Part shown: in pieces, positions 1-11,129 of the stretch
How positions within the stretch are numbered: the stretch's first letter is position 1
How the letters are laid out: every line of letters begins with the position of its first letter
NCBI RefSeq assembly: GCF_963259705.1
Contig: NC_081851.1
Location: 63,582,355 to 63,646,354, forward strand
DNA from: Myotis daubentonii
Lineage: Eukaryota; Chordata; Mammalia; Chiroptera; Vespertilionidae
DNA length: 64,000 nt
Reading direction: 5' to 3'
The notes under the pieces: generated by a model
Told to the model about the DNA's origin: nothing
What the model saw: the letters and a program-made list of their open reading frames with translations, nothing else
Database searches by the model: none
Program-made: the position numbers and the translations under genes

Positions 1-183
1 TATTTCTTAATTTATTCAAGCTGTAAATATGGTATATTCTACACATTTTTTATTTTAGAAAACATTGCATTCCACTATTAAATTAAATTTAATACTACTT
101 AATCTATCTTCTGCATTTTATGACTTTAATTGCCCATTACTTTTTAAAATTTTATTTCATCAAAAATAAAATCTTCCTTTTTA

Positions 184-410
184 TTTTATTTTTTTTTTAA
201 ATATATTTTATTGAGTTTTTACAGAGAGGAAAGGAGAGAGATAGAGAGTTAGAAACATCGATGAGAGAGAAACATCGACCAGCTGCCTCCTGCACACTCC
301 CCCCTGGGGATGTGCCCGCAACCAAGGTACATGCCCTTGACCGAAATCGAACCTGGGACCTTTCAGTCCGCAGGCCGACGCTCTATCCACTGAGCCAAAC
401 CGGTTTCGGC
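184..410 (-). mobile_element. Ves-type tRNA-derived SINE, young copy
   Basis: Read on the minus strand, this starts with a tRNA-like head containing an A-box (TGGCTCAGTGG) and ends in an A/T-rich tail. It is flanked by a perfect 15-bp duplication, AAATCTTCCTTTTTA, at 169-183 and 411-425. That supports intact L1-mediated insertion and a young age. The head matches the vespertilionid Ves SINE as I remember it. Such elements are transcribed by RNA polymerase III and encode no protein. Confidence 0.93.
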
Positions 411-425
411 AAATCTTCCTTTTTA

Positions 426-935
426 AATATATAAATCAGCCCAGTACCTGTTACTTCTACATACAAGTGTTTTAGATTTATAACCTTAGTTACCTAAATG
501 GATCTGAATCACTTAGTAAATTTTATTTTTAGAAACTAATCATGCTTTTAGATAATATTGTGAGATATAGGAATTTCTAGCAAATTGTATTCCTCCGATT
601 TAGAAAGTGTTGGGGCAGCTTTCTTCAAAACGCCACCCTTCTAAAGACAGATAAGATTCTTATCCCTGGCTTTTCTCTGCGACAAACTGTAGCTCTTAAT
701 AGAATGTAAAAGTTTACCCTGGTGATTGCCTTAGCTGGGATTGCATGATTGGCATGATATATTTTTCAGGGGAGCCATTCAATTCATTTTTTGATTTAAA
801 AAATATTCAAGGAAATTGTTAATGATGATGCCAATCCATTCTATTTTCAAATAGCTGCATTTTGACTTGGGACAGTTGTTTGTGTTTATAGTAAAAAGTC
901 CCCATTCCTTTTTAAACTCTGTACTCACATGTCAT
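426..935. other. AT-rich sequence, nothing recognised
   Basis: No repeat ends, splice-flanked open frame or RNA gene is visible. Confidence 0.5.
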
Positions 936-958
936 ACACACACACACACACACACACA
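936..958. repeat. (CA)n microsatellite
   Basis: About 11 uninterrupted CA units, followed to about 1010 by scattered CA-rich sequence. Confidence 0.95.
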
Positions 959-2110
959 TGCAAATACACATGTGGACAAACACAAGTACAACATACACAC
1001 ACATATTCAGTGATAGCTCTTTCCCATTTTGTGTAGACATGTGTATATTGAAGCACATATGCACATAAGTAAACAGTTAAAACTAATTTTAATAGATTCA
1101 TAAATATGCATTAAATAGTAGAATAAAGAATTTTGCATTTAAATATCATAAACCACATCCAAATCATATTTGGCTGAGAAGGTGATGTCCTATAGCCTCA
1201 TTTCTTTCCTTTCCCCTGCTCTAGACTTCCTGGTGCAGCTCACCCTTCCTCTGAAGCCATTGGCTGCGAAGTCACATTTTAACTCTGCAAGCACCTGGAA
1301 TGAAAGAAAAGGAAAGCCTGCAAAATTTCAATGATCGGAATTTTAGAATTTGGGCTTTCCTGAGCCTGTCTCTAGGAACCATAATTAATGGAATGCATCC
1401 ATTAGTTTCCCTTAGGGGTAAAAGGAAGGATCTAATTGAAATCTTGTAAAGCAGTTTTACAAGTGAAATGGAAAGGATATTGGCTTTTATCTCCATGACC
1501 CACCTTTACACAGTCACAGATTATTAATGTTTCATTAAAATGTTGTAAACCTTCATGCTAATATGATGACTTTAGGTCAATAAGGACCGAATGACTCTTT
1601 AATTGCTAATGTATAATAGACTTTCTTTACTAGAATGAGAAGCTAGGATTTTGAAAATGATTCTATAATTAGTCATTTTATGATTCACAAGAACTTCTGG
1701 TTCTGCATATATAAATTTAAGACAAAAGAAATATTACATATTTTAATAAGTAACAAGTTGATTCATATAAATACTCTACCCCAATGAGATAAGCCAACCT
1801 ATTCTTCCACACTAGCTGTGTTTGGCAACACTGTTTGAACAATAGGAACAATGTAGGTAGGAATCTTTTTCAATTATGAACGATAGTACCTGTTTTTTCA
1901 GCCCCTCCCCCCATTTCTTCTCCACCTCTATTTATTTCTTTTTCCTCCCTTTTTTCCACATCCTTCTGCTGCAAAATGGAATAACCTGAATTCTGAGCTC
2001 TACTTGTGTTATCTTTTTGAAGACTCTTTAGTTGTTACTGATTGATTTTTGCACTGATTTTTATCTATCATACCCAGTAGGTGCAGTCATCAAAGGAATT
2101 GCATGCAGTT
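959..2110. other. Unique AT-rich sequence
   Basis: No gene or recognisable repeat is seen. A pyrimidine-rich stretch lies at about 1900-1960. The 74-codon open frame on the minus strand has no recognisable domain and no supporting context. Confidence 0.5.
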
Positions 2111-2215
2111 ACTCTAGGCTTTGTTTACTTAACGTATTTACTGAGCATCTCCTATGTGCCAAACACTATATGCTCAATGATCAGGCTTCAATGTGTGAGA
2201 CAGACCTAGCCTTCT
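2111..2215 (-). repeat. Possible old LINE-tail fragment (L2-like)
   Basis: The phrase ACTGAGCATCTCCTATGTGCC followed by CAAACACTAT resembles the widespread mammalian repeat text on 'cases of accumulation towards the tail' of ancient LINEs. The copy is diverged, and the family is uncertain (L2 versus old L1 tail). Confidence 0.35.
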
Positions 2216-2334
2216 CTTCAAGAAGTTTTCTTCATAATCACTCAGTTTATTGTTTAATATCCATATGAATTTTCCTTTGACCTATAGGTTATTTTGGAGT
2301 ATATTTCCAAATTATCAAGAAGATGGAAAATTTT

Positions 2335-2387
2335 AATACAAGGGTAGTTTTATAATACAAGGGTAGTTTTATAATACAAGGTAGTTG
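2335..2387. repeat. Short tandem repeat, 19-bp unit x about 2.8
   Basis: The unit AATACAAGGGTAGTTTTAT starts at 2335, 2354 and 2373. The third copy lacks one G. Near-identity of the units suggests a recent local duplication. Confidence 0.9.
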
Positions 2388-2489
2388 CACCAAATGCAAA
2401 TGGACTAATCAATGAAAGATAAAAAGGTTTTCAGTTCCAACTACATTATACATGTAAGAGACACACTTAAAATAGGATACAGAAAAATT

Positions 2490-2680
2490 AACACAGCGGA
2501 AGTTAATATATACCATTTTATAGTTTGCTATCTTGCCTTGACCTTTTTCTATCTTTTCTTACCTTCTTTTATGTTGATTAAATTTCATTACTTCATTTTT
2601 TTTTTCCTTTCTTTGCTTGATGTTTATTCATTGACCTTTTATTTTATGGTTATCCTAGAAATTACATTATAAATTTTGAC
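2490..2680 (-). mobile_element. Old L1 fragment, antisense
   Basis: T-rich text ending in a 'GGTTATCCTAGAAATTACATTATA' style phrase resembles the antisense of old mammalian L1. No frame is preserved. Confidence 0.35.
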
Positions 2681-3345
2681 TTAACAAATTCTAATGTAAA
2701 TTCATACTTTATTTGTTTAATAATTGTGATATAATTTCTTAAAAGCATTTAACATCCCATTACTAGTATTAAATTGGTAATGATAACCCTGAAAATGCTG
2801 TAGTGTTATGATAACTAAGACTCCTACCTGTGGTGAATTAGGATACAAATAGAATTGAATTCATGGATTTGTGCAATATAGAGATATGGAGCCAATGTTT
2901 ATTATATGAGCTGTGGAATTGTTTGGCATTAAATAATTTTTAAAAACCTGAAGATCAAGTCAACTCATGAGATTGTCAATCAAAGTATGACAAGGCAAGC
3001 CACAGGCGATAGCAATATTAAAGGAACTCTCGGCACCTGCAACCAGAGTGCACTATGCTGAAAATCAGGCCCAGAGTATGAATGTGAGAAAAATGGAATT
3101 ATCAGTTTATAAAGAAGGCTAAATTCACATCCTGACAAATCTTCCAACTCAAGGCAGAGTCCTGATAAGACTGGAGGGAAACTTTAAAACCTTAGTTGAG
3201 ATATCTAAGTAGGATGTTTGAGAAACTCAAGCCTCAAGATTTTCCAAAACACTCTGTGCTATCAGAAGTGGCATACCCTCCTTATCAGGCAATAACAGTA
3301 TCCCTTTTGCTGGAGACCATGCAAAGACTTCACCTGAGACCGACG
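2681..3345. other. Unique sequence, nothing recognised
   Basis: No element ends, RNA genes or exon-like frames are seen here. It is the host sequence into which the hAT MITE at 3354 inserted. Confidence 0.5.
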
Positions 3346-3353
3346 TCTTACAC

Positions 3354-3588
3354 CAGTGATGGCGAACCTTTTGAGCTCGGCGTGTCAGCATTTTGAAAAC
3401 CCCTAAATTAACTCTGGTGCCGTGTCACATAGAGAAATTTTTTGATATTTGCAACCATAGTAAAACAAAGACTTATATTTTTGATATTTATTTTAAATAT
3501 TTAAATTTCATTTAACAAAGACAAATCAACCAAAAAAATGAGTTCGCGTGTCACCTCTGACATGCGTGTCATAGGTTCGCCATCACTG
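3354..3588. mobile_element. Non-autonomous hAT transposon (MITE), 235 bp
   Basis: Terminal inverted repeats CAGTGATGGCGAACCT at the left and AGGTTCGCCATCACTG at the right enclose 235 bp with no transposase. The flanks are a perfect 8-bp duplication, TCTTACAC, at 3346-3353 and 3589-3596. CAG...CTG ends and an 8-bp duplication are diagnostic of the hAT superfamily. The A/T-rich interior has no coding capacity, so movement would have needed transposase from an autonomous relative. The perfect duplication suggests a fairly recent insertion. Subfamily is not assigned. Confidence 0.93.
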
Positions 3589-3716
3589 TCTTACACAATC
3601 GTGTGCTTTTCTCCTCTAGAACTTCTGATAATGTCCTTTATTGCTTCTACCCCAGTAACTATGATTCTAACTCAACACGGCCCAACTGGGAAATTACTAT
3701 CCCTGTCATGTCAGAT

Positions 3717-3995
3717 ATATGTTGCTACATAACAAATCACTGCAAACTTAGCGGCTTAAAACAACAGATATAGATCATAGTTTCTGTGAGTCAGTTTAGA
3801 CATAGCTTCGCTGGAATATCTTCTTTCGTTTCTTTTACACTTGCAATCAAAGTGTCAGCCAGCGCTTCAGTCTCATCTGAGGCTTGACTGGGGAACAAAC
3901 TTCTTCCAAGCTCATGTAGTTGTGGGCAGCATTTATGTCATGTAGGCTGCTGGGCCATGGTTTCCTAAGGATATTGCCTAACTCGTGCAGTAAAA
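3717..3995 (-). mobile_element. Old MaLR (MLT1-like) LTR fragment
   Basis: The text around CACTGCAAACTTAGCGGC and TTAAAACAACA, followed by GAGGCTTGACTGGGG, matches the antisense of MLT1-class MaLR LTRs as I recall them. It is diverged and truncated, typical of eutherian-age insertions. No internal region is present. Confidence 0.65.
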
Positions 3996-4011
3996 ACAAC
4001 ACTACAACAGC

Positions 4012-4053
4012 GCACACACACACAGACACACACACACACACACACACACACAC
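4012..4053. repeat. (CA)n microsatellite
   Basis: About 20 CA units with one CAGA interruption, adjoining the old MaLR fragment. Confidence 0.95.
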
Positions 4054-5048
4054 TACAGAAACTGTAAAAACAGGTGATCAAAAGGCTAACGGCAGCTACC
4101 ACGATGCAGAATCATATCCATATGCCAATTTCCAAGTAGCCTATTGGAGAAGAGGCTGCATCCTCTTGAGGAATATTTTATAAAACAAAGCAAGTATACG
4201 CAATACCAAATCCCATGCTCTTTCCTCAAAGGGATCTTGAGAAATTTACAATAAATACATTTATGAAACAGAGGATAGAAATAGTGATTTTTCTTACCAC
4301 ATATCCAGGTGCTCCTTTTAGGATTTTGCATTGTCTGTGCCTGTAACTTTCAGCCCTGCTGAACCAAAGGTCCCGGTTTCTAGGAAGGAGATTCTTACAA
4401 CAGGCAACACAGTAAAGATTCCAGAAAACCTAATTGCAGGACGGCTACCTGATCATTTGGGCCTTCTCCTGACTGGAGACCAGAAAGCAAAACAAACAAA
4501 AGGTTAATGCTGGCTGGTATAAGAGCATCTGATTTCATGAGGAGATCAGCTGCTACGCAATGAAGAAGGGAGAACGATGCCTGGAATTGAAGATATTCGC
4601 TGGGCAGTCTCCTGGTGCTTCCATGCTGAGTGATGTATATTAGTGGGTAATTATAACAAGTAGGCAGGCATGTTGTCCGGGGAACAGATCCCTAATGGGT
4701 GAAGGTGTATGTTTACCTGTTGAGCAAGCTACCCGGATCAGTGTCGAAGCTGGCTAAGAGTAAAGGGAAGAGAGGATGATAGTTGAGGGCTTGTGGGGCA
4801 GTCAGTTTGTCCCACTTTTTCTTCCATTAAATTTTGTTAATGAAGTTGTGACTGGCCACCACATGAAAGCACAATGATAACATTGAGATATTGAATAAAT
4901 TTAACATGGGACGCCGGAGGATTGGGCCAGCACGAGTAAACTGTAGCAGATACACTTCTTGGTGCCCCATTCATAAGCTTGGTGCCTCAAGCTTTATCAT
5001 TCCAGTGCATACTAACTGATTTCCAATTACAATCATTAGTATCTCTGT
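4054..5048. other. Unique sequence, nothing recognised
   Basis: Moderate base composition. No repeat family or gene is recognised. Open frames of 81-87 codons overlap the CA repeat or have no domain. Confidence 0.5.
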
Positions 5049-5056
5049 GCCTAAGG

Positions 5057-5366
5057 CAGCGGTTCTCAACCTGTGGGTCGCGACCCCTTTGGCGGCCGAA
5101 CGACCTTTTCACAGGGGTGGCCTAAGACCATCGGAAAACACATATATAACTACATATTGTTTTTGTGATTAATCACTATGCTTTAATGATGTCCAATTTG
5201 TAACAATGAAAATACATCCTGCATATCAGATATTTACATTGCGATTCATAACGTAGCAAAATTACAGTTATGAAGTAGTAACGAAAATAATTTTATAGTT
5301 GGGGGTCACCACAACATGAGGAACGGTATTAAAGGGTCGTGGCATTAGGAAGGTTGAGAATCACTG
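5057..5366 (+). mobile_element. SPIN (Space Invaders) hAT element, 310 bp
   Basis: This is a full-length non-autonomous hAT copy. It begins CAGCGGTTCTCAACC and ends GGTTGAGAATCACTG. The flanking octamers GCCTAAGG (5049-5056) and GCCAAAGG (5367-5374) match at 7 of 8 bases. The interior, including a GGGTCGCGACCCC palindrome near the left end, matches the SPIN element described from bats, bushbaby, tenrec, opossum, lizard and frog. SPIN is a published case of horizontal transfer among tetrapods. There is no transposase here. Confidence 0.92.
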
Positions 5367-5435
5367 GCCAAAGGGCTTATATGGAAACTTTTCTGCCCAG
5401 GTATACAGCAGGAAGGAAGTGACAGAAAAATAACA

Positions 5436-5669
5436 CCTCGCCCTCACTGGTTTGGCTCAGTGCATAGAGCACCGGCCTGTGGACTGAAGGGTCCCGGGCT
5501 GGATTCCTGTCAAAGGCACATACCCAGGTTGTGGGTTCGGTCCCCAGTAGGAGACAGTGGTCAATGATTCTCTCTCATCATTGATATTTCTGTCTCTCTC
5601 CCTCTCCCTTCCTCTCTGAAATCAATAAAAAAAAATATTTAAAAAATAAGTTTAAAAAAAGAAAAGAAA
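5436..5669 (+). mobile_element. Ves-type SINE, somewhat diverged
   Basis: The tRNA-like head (TTTGGCTCAGTGCATAGAGC) is followed by a pyrimidine-rich stretch and an A-rich tail. Flanked by a perfect 12-bp duplication, AGAAAAATAACA, at 5424-5435 and 5670-5681. Base changes in the B-box region (GGCTGGATTCC) point to an older copy than the one at 184. Confidence 0.9.
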
Positions 5670-5894
5670 AGAAAAATAACAACTCTAGGATCAGTCCTCA
5701 ACCACTGACTCTAAGAGTTAATTAAAAAGTACCCCAGGTCCTGTGGTCCTAAATAGAAACATCTCTGAGGCCTATAGCCTATAACGTTTCCCAGACTTCT
5801 CACTCTCTACAGTGGAAACTTGCTTGATTGAATGCTTGTCTCAAGGTCTGCCCCTGGGGAAATCTAAATTAAAACAGACAGGCTTTAAGATCAA

Positions 5895-6135
5895 ACTGAC
5901 TGGGGTTCTAAATTTTATTTTGGAAACATCTCTGTAATTCCTTTGCCTCTTCTCTTCTTTCTCAATTTTTCTCTCCTTCATTTTGCAAACCAAATTTATG
6001 TGATAAATTCTTTATAACATTGACTAGATAATTTTTGTTATGTAGCATCTGAGATTTTCCATTTCCTTACCTGTAAAATAGTATAGTGGTATTCATTTTA
6101 AGAATATGTATCAGTAATAAGTAGATGAAGCATCT
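5895..6135 (+). mobile_element. MIR-like SINE remnant
   Basis: The order of elements resembles MIR: a lesion near TGGGGTTCTAA, then TTTCCATTTCCTTACCTGTAAAA, then an A-rich stretch and CATCTAGTTCTATATCTGGCA. It is old and heavily diverged. Confidence 0.45.
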
Positions 6136-6236
6136 AGTTCTATATCTGGCATGTGTTGGACTCACTTTAAAGAGTTAATATTTACTTAAATATAAATGTA
6201 TTGCTTTAAAACTTTAAGTCTAAAGAAAGGCATTTC

Positions 6237-6785
6237 TATTTGCTCATGTCTTCCTCTGCCTCTTTTTTTCAGCATCCTGAAATTTTCTGAGTACAGGTCC
6301 TTTATCTCCTTGGTTAAATTTATTCCTAGGTATCTTGATTTTTTTGTTGCAATGGTGAATGGGATTGCTTTTTTAGTTTCTCTTTCTGTGAGCATGGATG
6401 GAACTGAAGAGCATTATGTTAAGTGAAATAAGCCAGTCAGTGAAAGATAAATGCCACATGATCTCACTCATTTGTGGAATATAAAGAAAATTATAAACTG
6501 ATGAACAAAAATAGATACAGGGGCAAAGAAGCATCGAATAGAGTAGATTGTCAAACTACAGCGGGAAGGCAGGGGAGGGTTGGGGGGTGGGTAAGAGACC
6601 AACCGAAGGACTTCTATGCATGCATATAAGCATAACCAATGGACGTAAGACACTGGGAGTGGGGTGGTAAGGGCATGTGCTGGGGGTAGGGGAGGCTGGG
6701 GAGGAGGTCAATGGGGAAAAAAGACATATGTACTACTATTTGTAATACTTTAAACAATAAAATAAACTTAAAAATAAATATTAAA
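6237..6785. mobile_element. 5'-inverted (twin-primed) L1 insertion
   Basis: Two L1 pieces lie head to head between the short duplications AAAGAAAGGCATTTC (6222-6236) and AAAGAAAGGTATTTC (6786-6800), with one mismatch in 15. The left piece (to about 6390) is an antisense ORF2 fragment whose frame reads IPFTIATKKSRYLGINL then TKEIKDLYSENF, closely resembling the C-terminal part of mammalian L1 ORF2p. The right piece (about 6394-6785) is L1 3' UTR in sense orientation, ending in an A-rich tail. This arrangement is the signature of twin priming. The copy cannot encode a functional protein. Confidence 0.88.
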
Positions 6786-6889
6786 AAAGAAAGGTATTTC
6801 ATACTCATACCCGAATAATATATATAGTTAACATTAATTGTGAAATTTTGCATGATAGTTTATACAGCATATGCAAAGAACAGTTGGTA

Positions 6890-7385
6890 TTCACTAGAAG
6901 ATGTGTATTTGAATGTTTTTAGCAATGTTGTTTATAATAGCACCAAAGTAAAACTATCCAAGTGAACGTTAAGAGTAGAGTGGCTAAATAAATTGTAGAA
7001 AGTTGTCAAAATGGAATACTATGCAGCAATAAAATTAATAATGTACTACCATTAGCAACAATATGGATTATTCCACAAATATAATATCTAGTGAAAGAAG
7101 CTAGTCACAAAACATTTACATACTAGTTTTTTGTTCCACTGACATAAAATGCAAATTAGGCAGTATAATGTATGTTGTCAGGAGTCAGAATAGTAATAAC
7201 TTGGGAAAGCAGGTGGAAATAAGGGGGCATAATGAGAATTTTTGATGTGTTGACATTGTTCTGGTTTTTGACCTAGGTATTGGTTGTACAGGGGTCTTCA
7301 GTTTGAAAATTTAGTGCGCTTTACACTTATGGTATGTATACTTGTGTGTATGTGTGTGATGTGCATGTTAATTAAAAGTTAAGGA
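6890..7385 (+). mobile_element. Old L1 3'-end fragment
   Basis: Phrases such as AAAATGGAATACTATGCAGC, ATGGATTATTCCAC and GTGAAAGAAGC, followed by a terminal TGTGTGTATGTGTGTG stretch, resemble the ORF2 end and 3' UTR of an old mammalian L1 (L1M class). It is diverged, with no open frame. Confidence 0.7.
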
Positions 7386-7389
7386 AAAC

Positions 7390-8322
7390 TAGATAGAATT
7401 AAAATCAGAAATATTATTCCAGAATTTATCTGGCACAACCAGATTTTACAAAAAGTAGAGTCTCTTTTTAAATACATCAAAATATTTCCTTTGACATTTA
7501 TCATGATTTCAACTGAAATACTTTATTACTGTCAGGTTATTGGTTTCATTTCTTAGTTAGTTCTATGTAACGCCAACATCCATACAATATGCATCAGAAT
7601 ATTTTTTTAACTCAGTTAAAATTCATGACAAGCTTGACAGATTCAGTTTCAAAACATTAAATGTATCCTTCAAATTAATTGTATTACTCCGAAATGCTTC
7701 AAAATTGGCTTTCAACTTTTTAATTTCATTACATAAATCATAACAGACAGACAATATTTCTTGGATACTTAAATTTTCATTATATTCTTTCTTCTTTTGA
7801 CGTTTTTCTTATAGTTCAGTAAAAAAATTATCCCTTAACATCAGATGATAAACTTTATATTATTTAATAGTCTGCCTTGATAGAGATTTGAATGATTGTA
7901 ATAATGAGGGAGAGGTAACAGTATTTGACAATGAAAGATTTTCTCCCCATGTCAATATCAAGGTCATACTAACAGTATGAAACTTGGTTTACCCATGTTT
8001 ACCCAAAACATAAAATATATTTGTACTTAATCAAGCTCTATTTTGATTAATTGATCCATTCACTCAACATTTATAGAGAAACTACTTTAATACAATCAGA
8101 TAATTGTACCCTTCTCTCAAAAAGCTCATTATCTAGTGGAACTAATAAATAGCAAAAATTATATTATGCCTCAATTGTCTAACTGGAGGTGTGAACTAGA
8201 GGTTTAAGAGTTTCTGAGCAAGCTCTGTCAAACCTTTCTAGGTTAGTAAATGATAGTTATTTTTACCAGATTTTATTTAGATATTTTAGCCAAATTAGTG
8301 ATTGTCATTTTCTACTCTATCG
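7390..8322. other. AT-rich unique sequence
   Basis: No gene or clear repeat is seen. Short stretches at 8050-8130 vaguely resemble old LINE tails, but not enough to call. Confidence 0.45.
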
Positions 8323-8356
8323 TTCATTCATTCACTCATTCATTCATTCATTCATT
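8323..8356. repeat. (ATTC)n microsatellite
   Basis: About eight ATTC units with one ACTC variant. Confidence 0.95.
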
Positions 8357-9024
8357 TTTTAGTGTCAGGTTTTCTTCTCTATGCAAGGTTAGCTCTTAGA
8401 GCATTTTGCTTCCACCTGCAGAAGGCCACAGCTAAATTTATGCTGCTTTCTTCATCTATAAATCTGCCAACACAAAATCCAAACTTTATTTCCTCCATTA
8501 GTTTAACAAAGACTCAATGTCATTGACGTTTTTAGTGACAAACCAGGCAATGGATGAAGATCAAAGGGAAACAAACAAGAAAACACGTTCCAAACAAAGT
8601 TATGTGTGTACAAAGGCTCTTAAAGGGATGAATAAATGGCAGGTGGCAGAGAAGAGGGAATGGGGGTGTTGGAGAAATAGATCTGGAAAAATTTTATTGA
8701 AGTGATACACTCGTTGGAAAGGCTCCCTCCCCAGGTGGTAATGACCTCTTTAGAAGGTCATTATTTTGAATAGCCTTACATTTCTAAAATGTTAATTCAC
8801 AACTAGAATTTTCCAAGTAGTTAAATGACCCCCAGACTAGTCAGAACACAAACTGCAAGAGTTTCAGAATTTAGGTATATCCCCAAAACATCACAAACTC
8901 AAACCTGAAATCTATACAGATTATATAATGCTTTTTAAGGCAAAATTTACCCCAGATAATTTTTGCTTGATTGAAATTCATCAGGTGATTGTTCATTTCT
9001 AAACAGTGAATTAAAAGCAAGTAG
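8357..9024. other. Unique sequence, nothing recognised
   Basis: The largest open frames (62-74 codons) have no recognisable domain. No repeat ends are visible. Confidence 0.5.
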
Positions 9025-9032
9025 CCCTAGCC

Positions 9033-9244
9033 CAGTGGTTCTCAACCTTCTGGCCCTTTAAACACAGTTCCTCATGTTGTGACCCAACCATAAAATTATT
9101 TTCGTTGCTACTTCATAACTGTAATGTTGCTACTGTTATGAATCATAATGTAAATATCTGATATGCAGGATGGTCTTAGGCTACCCCTGTGAAAAGGTCG
9201 TTCGACCGCCAAAGGGGTCGCGACCCACAGGTTGAGAACCGCTG
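9033..9244 (-). mobile_element. SPIN hAT element with internal deletion
   Basis: On the minus strand it begins CAGCGGTTCTCAACCTG and ends GGTTGAGAACCACTG. Compared with the copy at 5057, it lacks about 95 bp between AAGACCAT and the CAT before CCTGCATATC. The break falls at a shared CAT, consistent with microhomology-mediated deletion or with a deleted subfamily. I could not find a convincing 8-bp flanking duplication. Confidence 0.88.
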
Positions 9245-9252
9245 AGCTAAGG

Positions 9253-9475
9253 GAATGTGAGCTAAAGAGAAATGTGCCTTCCTGGTGTAGCCCTTGGAAA
9301 CTCCCCAGGCGTGATCCCCACTGTGTGTTTCCCTTGTTCATCAACCCAGGGAGATGATCCCAGGGCTATAGACCCTTGAACTTCTGCCTGAAGGAGAAAG
9401 TCTGGCTGAGAGCCCCTCCTTAGATCTATTACCTGAGTGCGAAATAAACTTGCAGAGTGCACGTCATGAACTGTT
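9253..9475 (+). other. Possible LTR-like fragment, unassigned
   Basis: GC-richer than its surroundings, with GAAATAAACTTGCAGAGTGC near the end, a layout reminiscent of the polyadenylation-signal side of an old LTR. No ends or partner are seen, so this is a weak call. Confidence 0.25.
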
Positions 9476-10570
9476 AGGGTTTATCGGCTTTTATGTGAAA
9501 ACACATTCAGTGTTCAGTGTAACCCTAGCATCTTTGGAGGTCAAAACCCTCCAGTAAATTTTTCCTGATGTGGAGTCATGGAAATAAGCTATTTGGGAAA
9601 TGTGTGTCTTAAAGAATATACATATATAAAATATGTGACATGCACATGTATCTTCAACAAATATCCTATTCATGCATTATTATTATTGTTCATTGTAAGA
9701 AATTAACCAATCTAAATTCAATGAGCTAAGGATTAAAAGCCCCTTTCATCTTACTCTCTCCTTTCCACCATGAATTCTCAAGTAGTCTTGTTCACATAAG
9801 CCTTCCTGTTTAATCATTACACTGTTCTCTCTACTCTCATTTTTCTTCATTCCTAATGACAGAACTTCTAACAATTCTACATGGTTTCACTTTTTATTCC
9901 AACTTTATCTTTTCTGCCCTTGACGTTTCTACCATTAGTATTCAGGTATCATAAAACTTTTACCTGAAAAGTACTGAACATTTGACTTACTCTAAATATT
10001 ACATAAACCTGGACGGTATTAGTTTTGAATGTTCTCTTTTGATTAGTTCAATAGGCAGTATTTCAGAAACTACTCACCTGATATTCGCTTTCATAGAGAG
10101 CCCTTTTTTTTCATTTCAAGCTGTTGAACTGAACAAAATGATTGTGCTTTTCTTTTATTGTCTCAGAACTGTTAACCCAAGTAGCATATATAAAAATATA
10201 GGTAAGAACTTCAAAATTATATGCATCTGGTGGCATTATTCTTCATGATGTGAACATTGAAGCATGTTCCTTTCCACAATGATAGCTTTTACAAGGTACA
10301 CCATGTCATTGGCCTTTTATTTCACGGAGTGACTCCCATGTTCACAAAAGGCTGACAGTTCTACTCCAACTAGTGAGATTTCAGAGGAGATGGTGACAGT
10401 GTGGTTTTGCCAGCCTTCACAATGGGGCGTCTTTACAGTGTTAACATGAAAAGTCAGAGAGTGAAAGGATGGCTGAATAGAGTCCCAGATAAAAAGGAAA
10501 TAAAGACCTAAGGACCTGTCACATAACTCTTATTTTTCTGAGTAAAAGGTACTGAGATATAATAAAGAAC
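9476..10570. other. AT-rich unique sequence
   Basis: An open frame of 88 codons (9982-10248, plus) has no recognisable domain and typical AT-rich chance composition. No repeats are recognised. Confidence 0.45.
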
Positions 10571-10571
10571 A

Positions 10572-10720
10572 ATGGCTTTGAAGTTAAAAAGACCTAGATT
10601 CACATATATTAATGTCTCTCAGCTTTAGTGTCTTCATCTTAAAAATAAAGGAAATAAAAGTTATCTACATAATAGGATCATCATGAAGATTAATTGGAAA
10701 TACGTGTGACCAGTCCAACC
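10572..10720 (+). mobile_element. MIR SINE remnant
   Basis: Reads AATGGCTTTGAAGTTA, AGACCTAGATTCACAT, TCAGCTTTAGTGTCTTCATC and AGGATCATCATGAAGATTAA in the MIR order: tRNA-like part, core, then LINE-like tail. Diverged, as expected for this age. Confidence 0.65.
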
Positions 10721-10739
10721 CTGTGTCTGTTACTAAGAG

Positions 10740-11110
10740 TACTAATATATATTGAACACTTTATGTGCCAAGCCCTGTTCTAGGCCCATAGACAAAAATC
10801 CTTGCCCCACGGGGCATACTTTCTATGGGAGAAACTGAAAATAAAGAAGATGAATAAGTGAACTGTATAATACATTAGATAGGAAAACGAAAAGGAGACG
10901 GTGACAAGGAAGGAGAAAAATCATGTAGAGAAGAGAGGTAGAAAAGGTTGCATTTGCAATGATAGGGTGGCCTGAAGAGTCAGGACAATCTCATGAAAAA
11001 GTAATATTGCAGGAAAGTGAGAGTGAGCCATGCAGATACTTGAAGACAAGCATTCATTCTAAAGAGAAGAAAGAACAAATACAAAAACACTAAGGCAAAA
11101 GCAGACCTGA
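10740..11110 (+). repeat. Old eutherian interspersed repeat (LINE-tail type)
   Basis: Successive phrases (TTTATGTGCCAAGCCCTGTT, GACAAAAATCCTTGCCCC, GATAGGGTGGCC, GTGAGCCATGCAGATA) follow the order of a very common mammalian repeat text. I remember the text, but I am not sure whether its label is an old L1 or L2 tail. Confidence 0.5.
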
Positions 11111-11129
11111 TATACTCTTGGGATAGCAA

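Noticed and set aside
6186..6395. Minus-strand frame resembling L1 ORF2 protein
   Set aside because: It is a short inverted piece of a dead L1 insertion, not a gene. Described under the mobile element.
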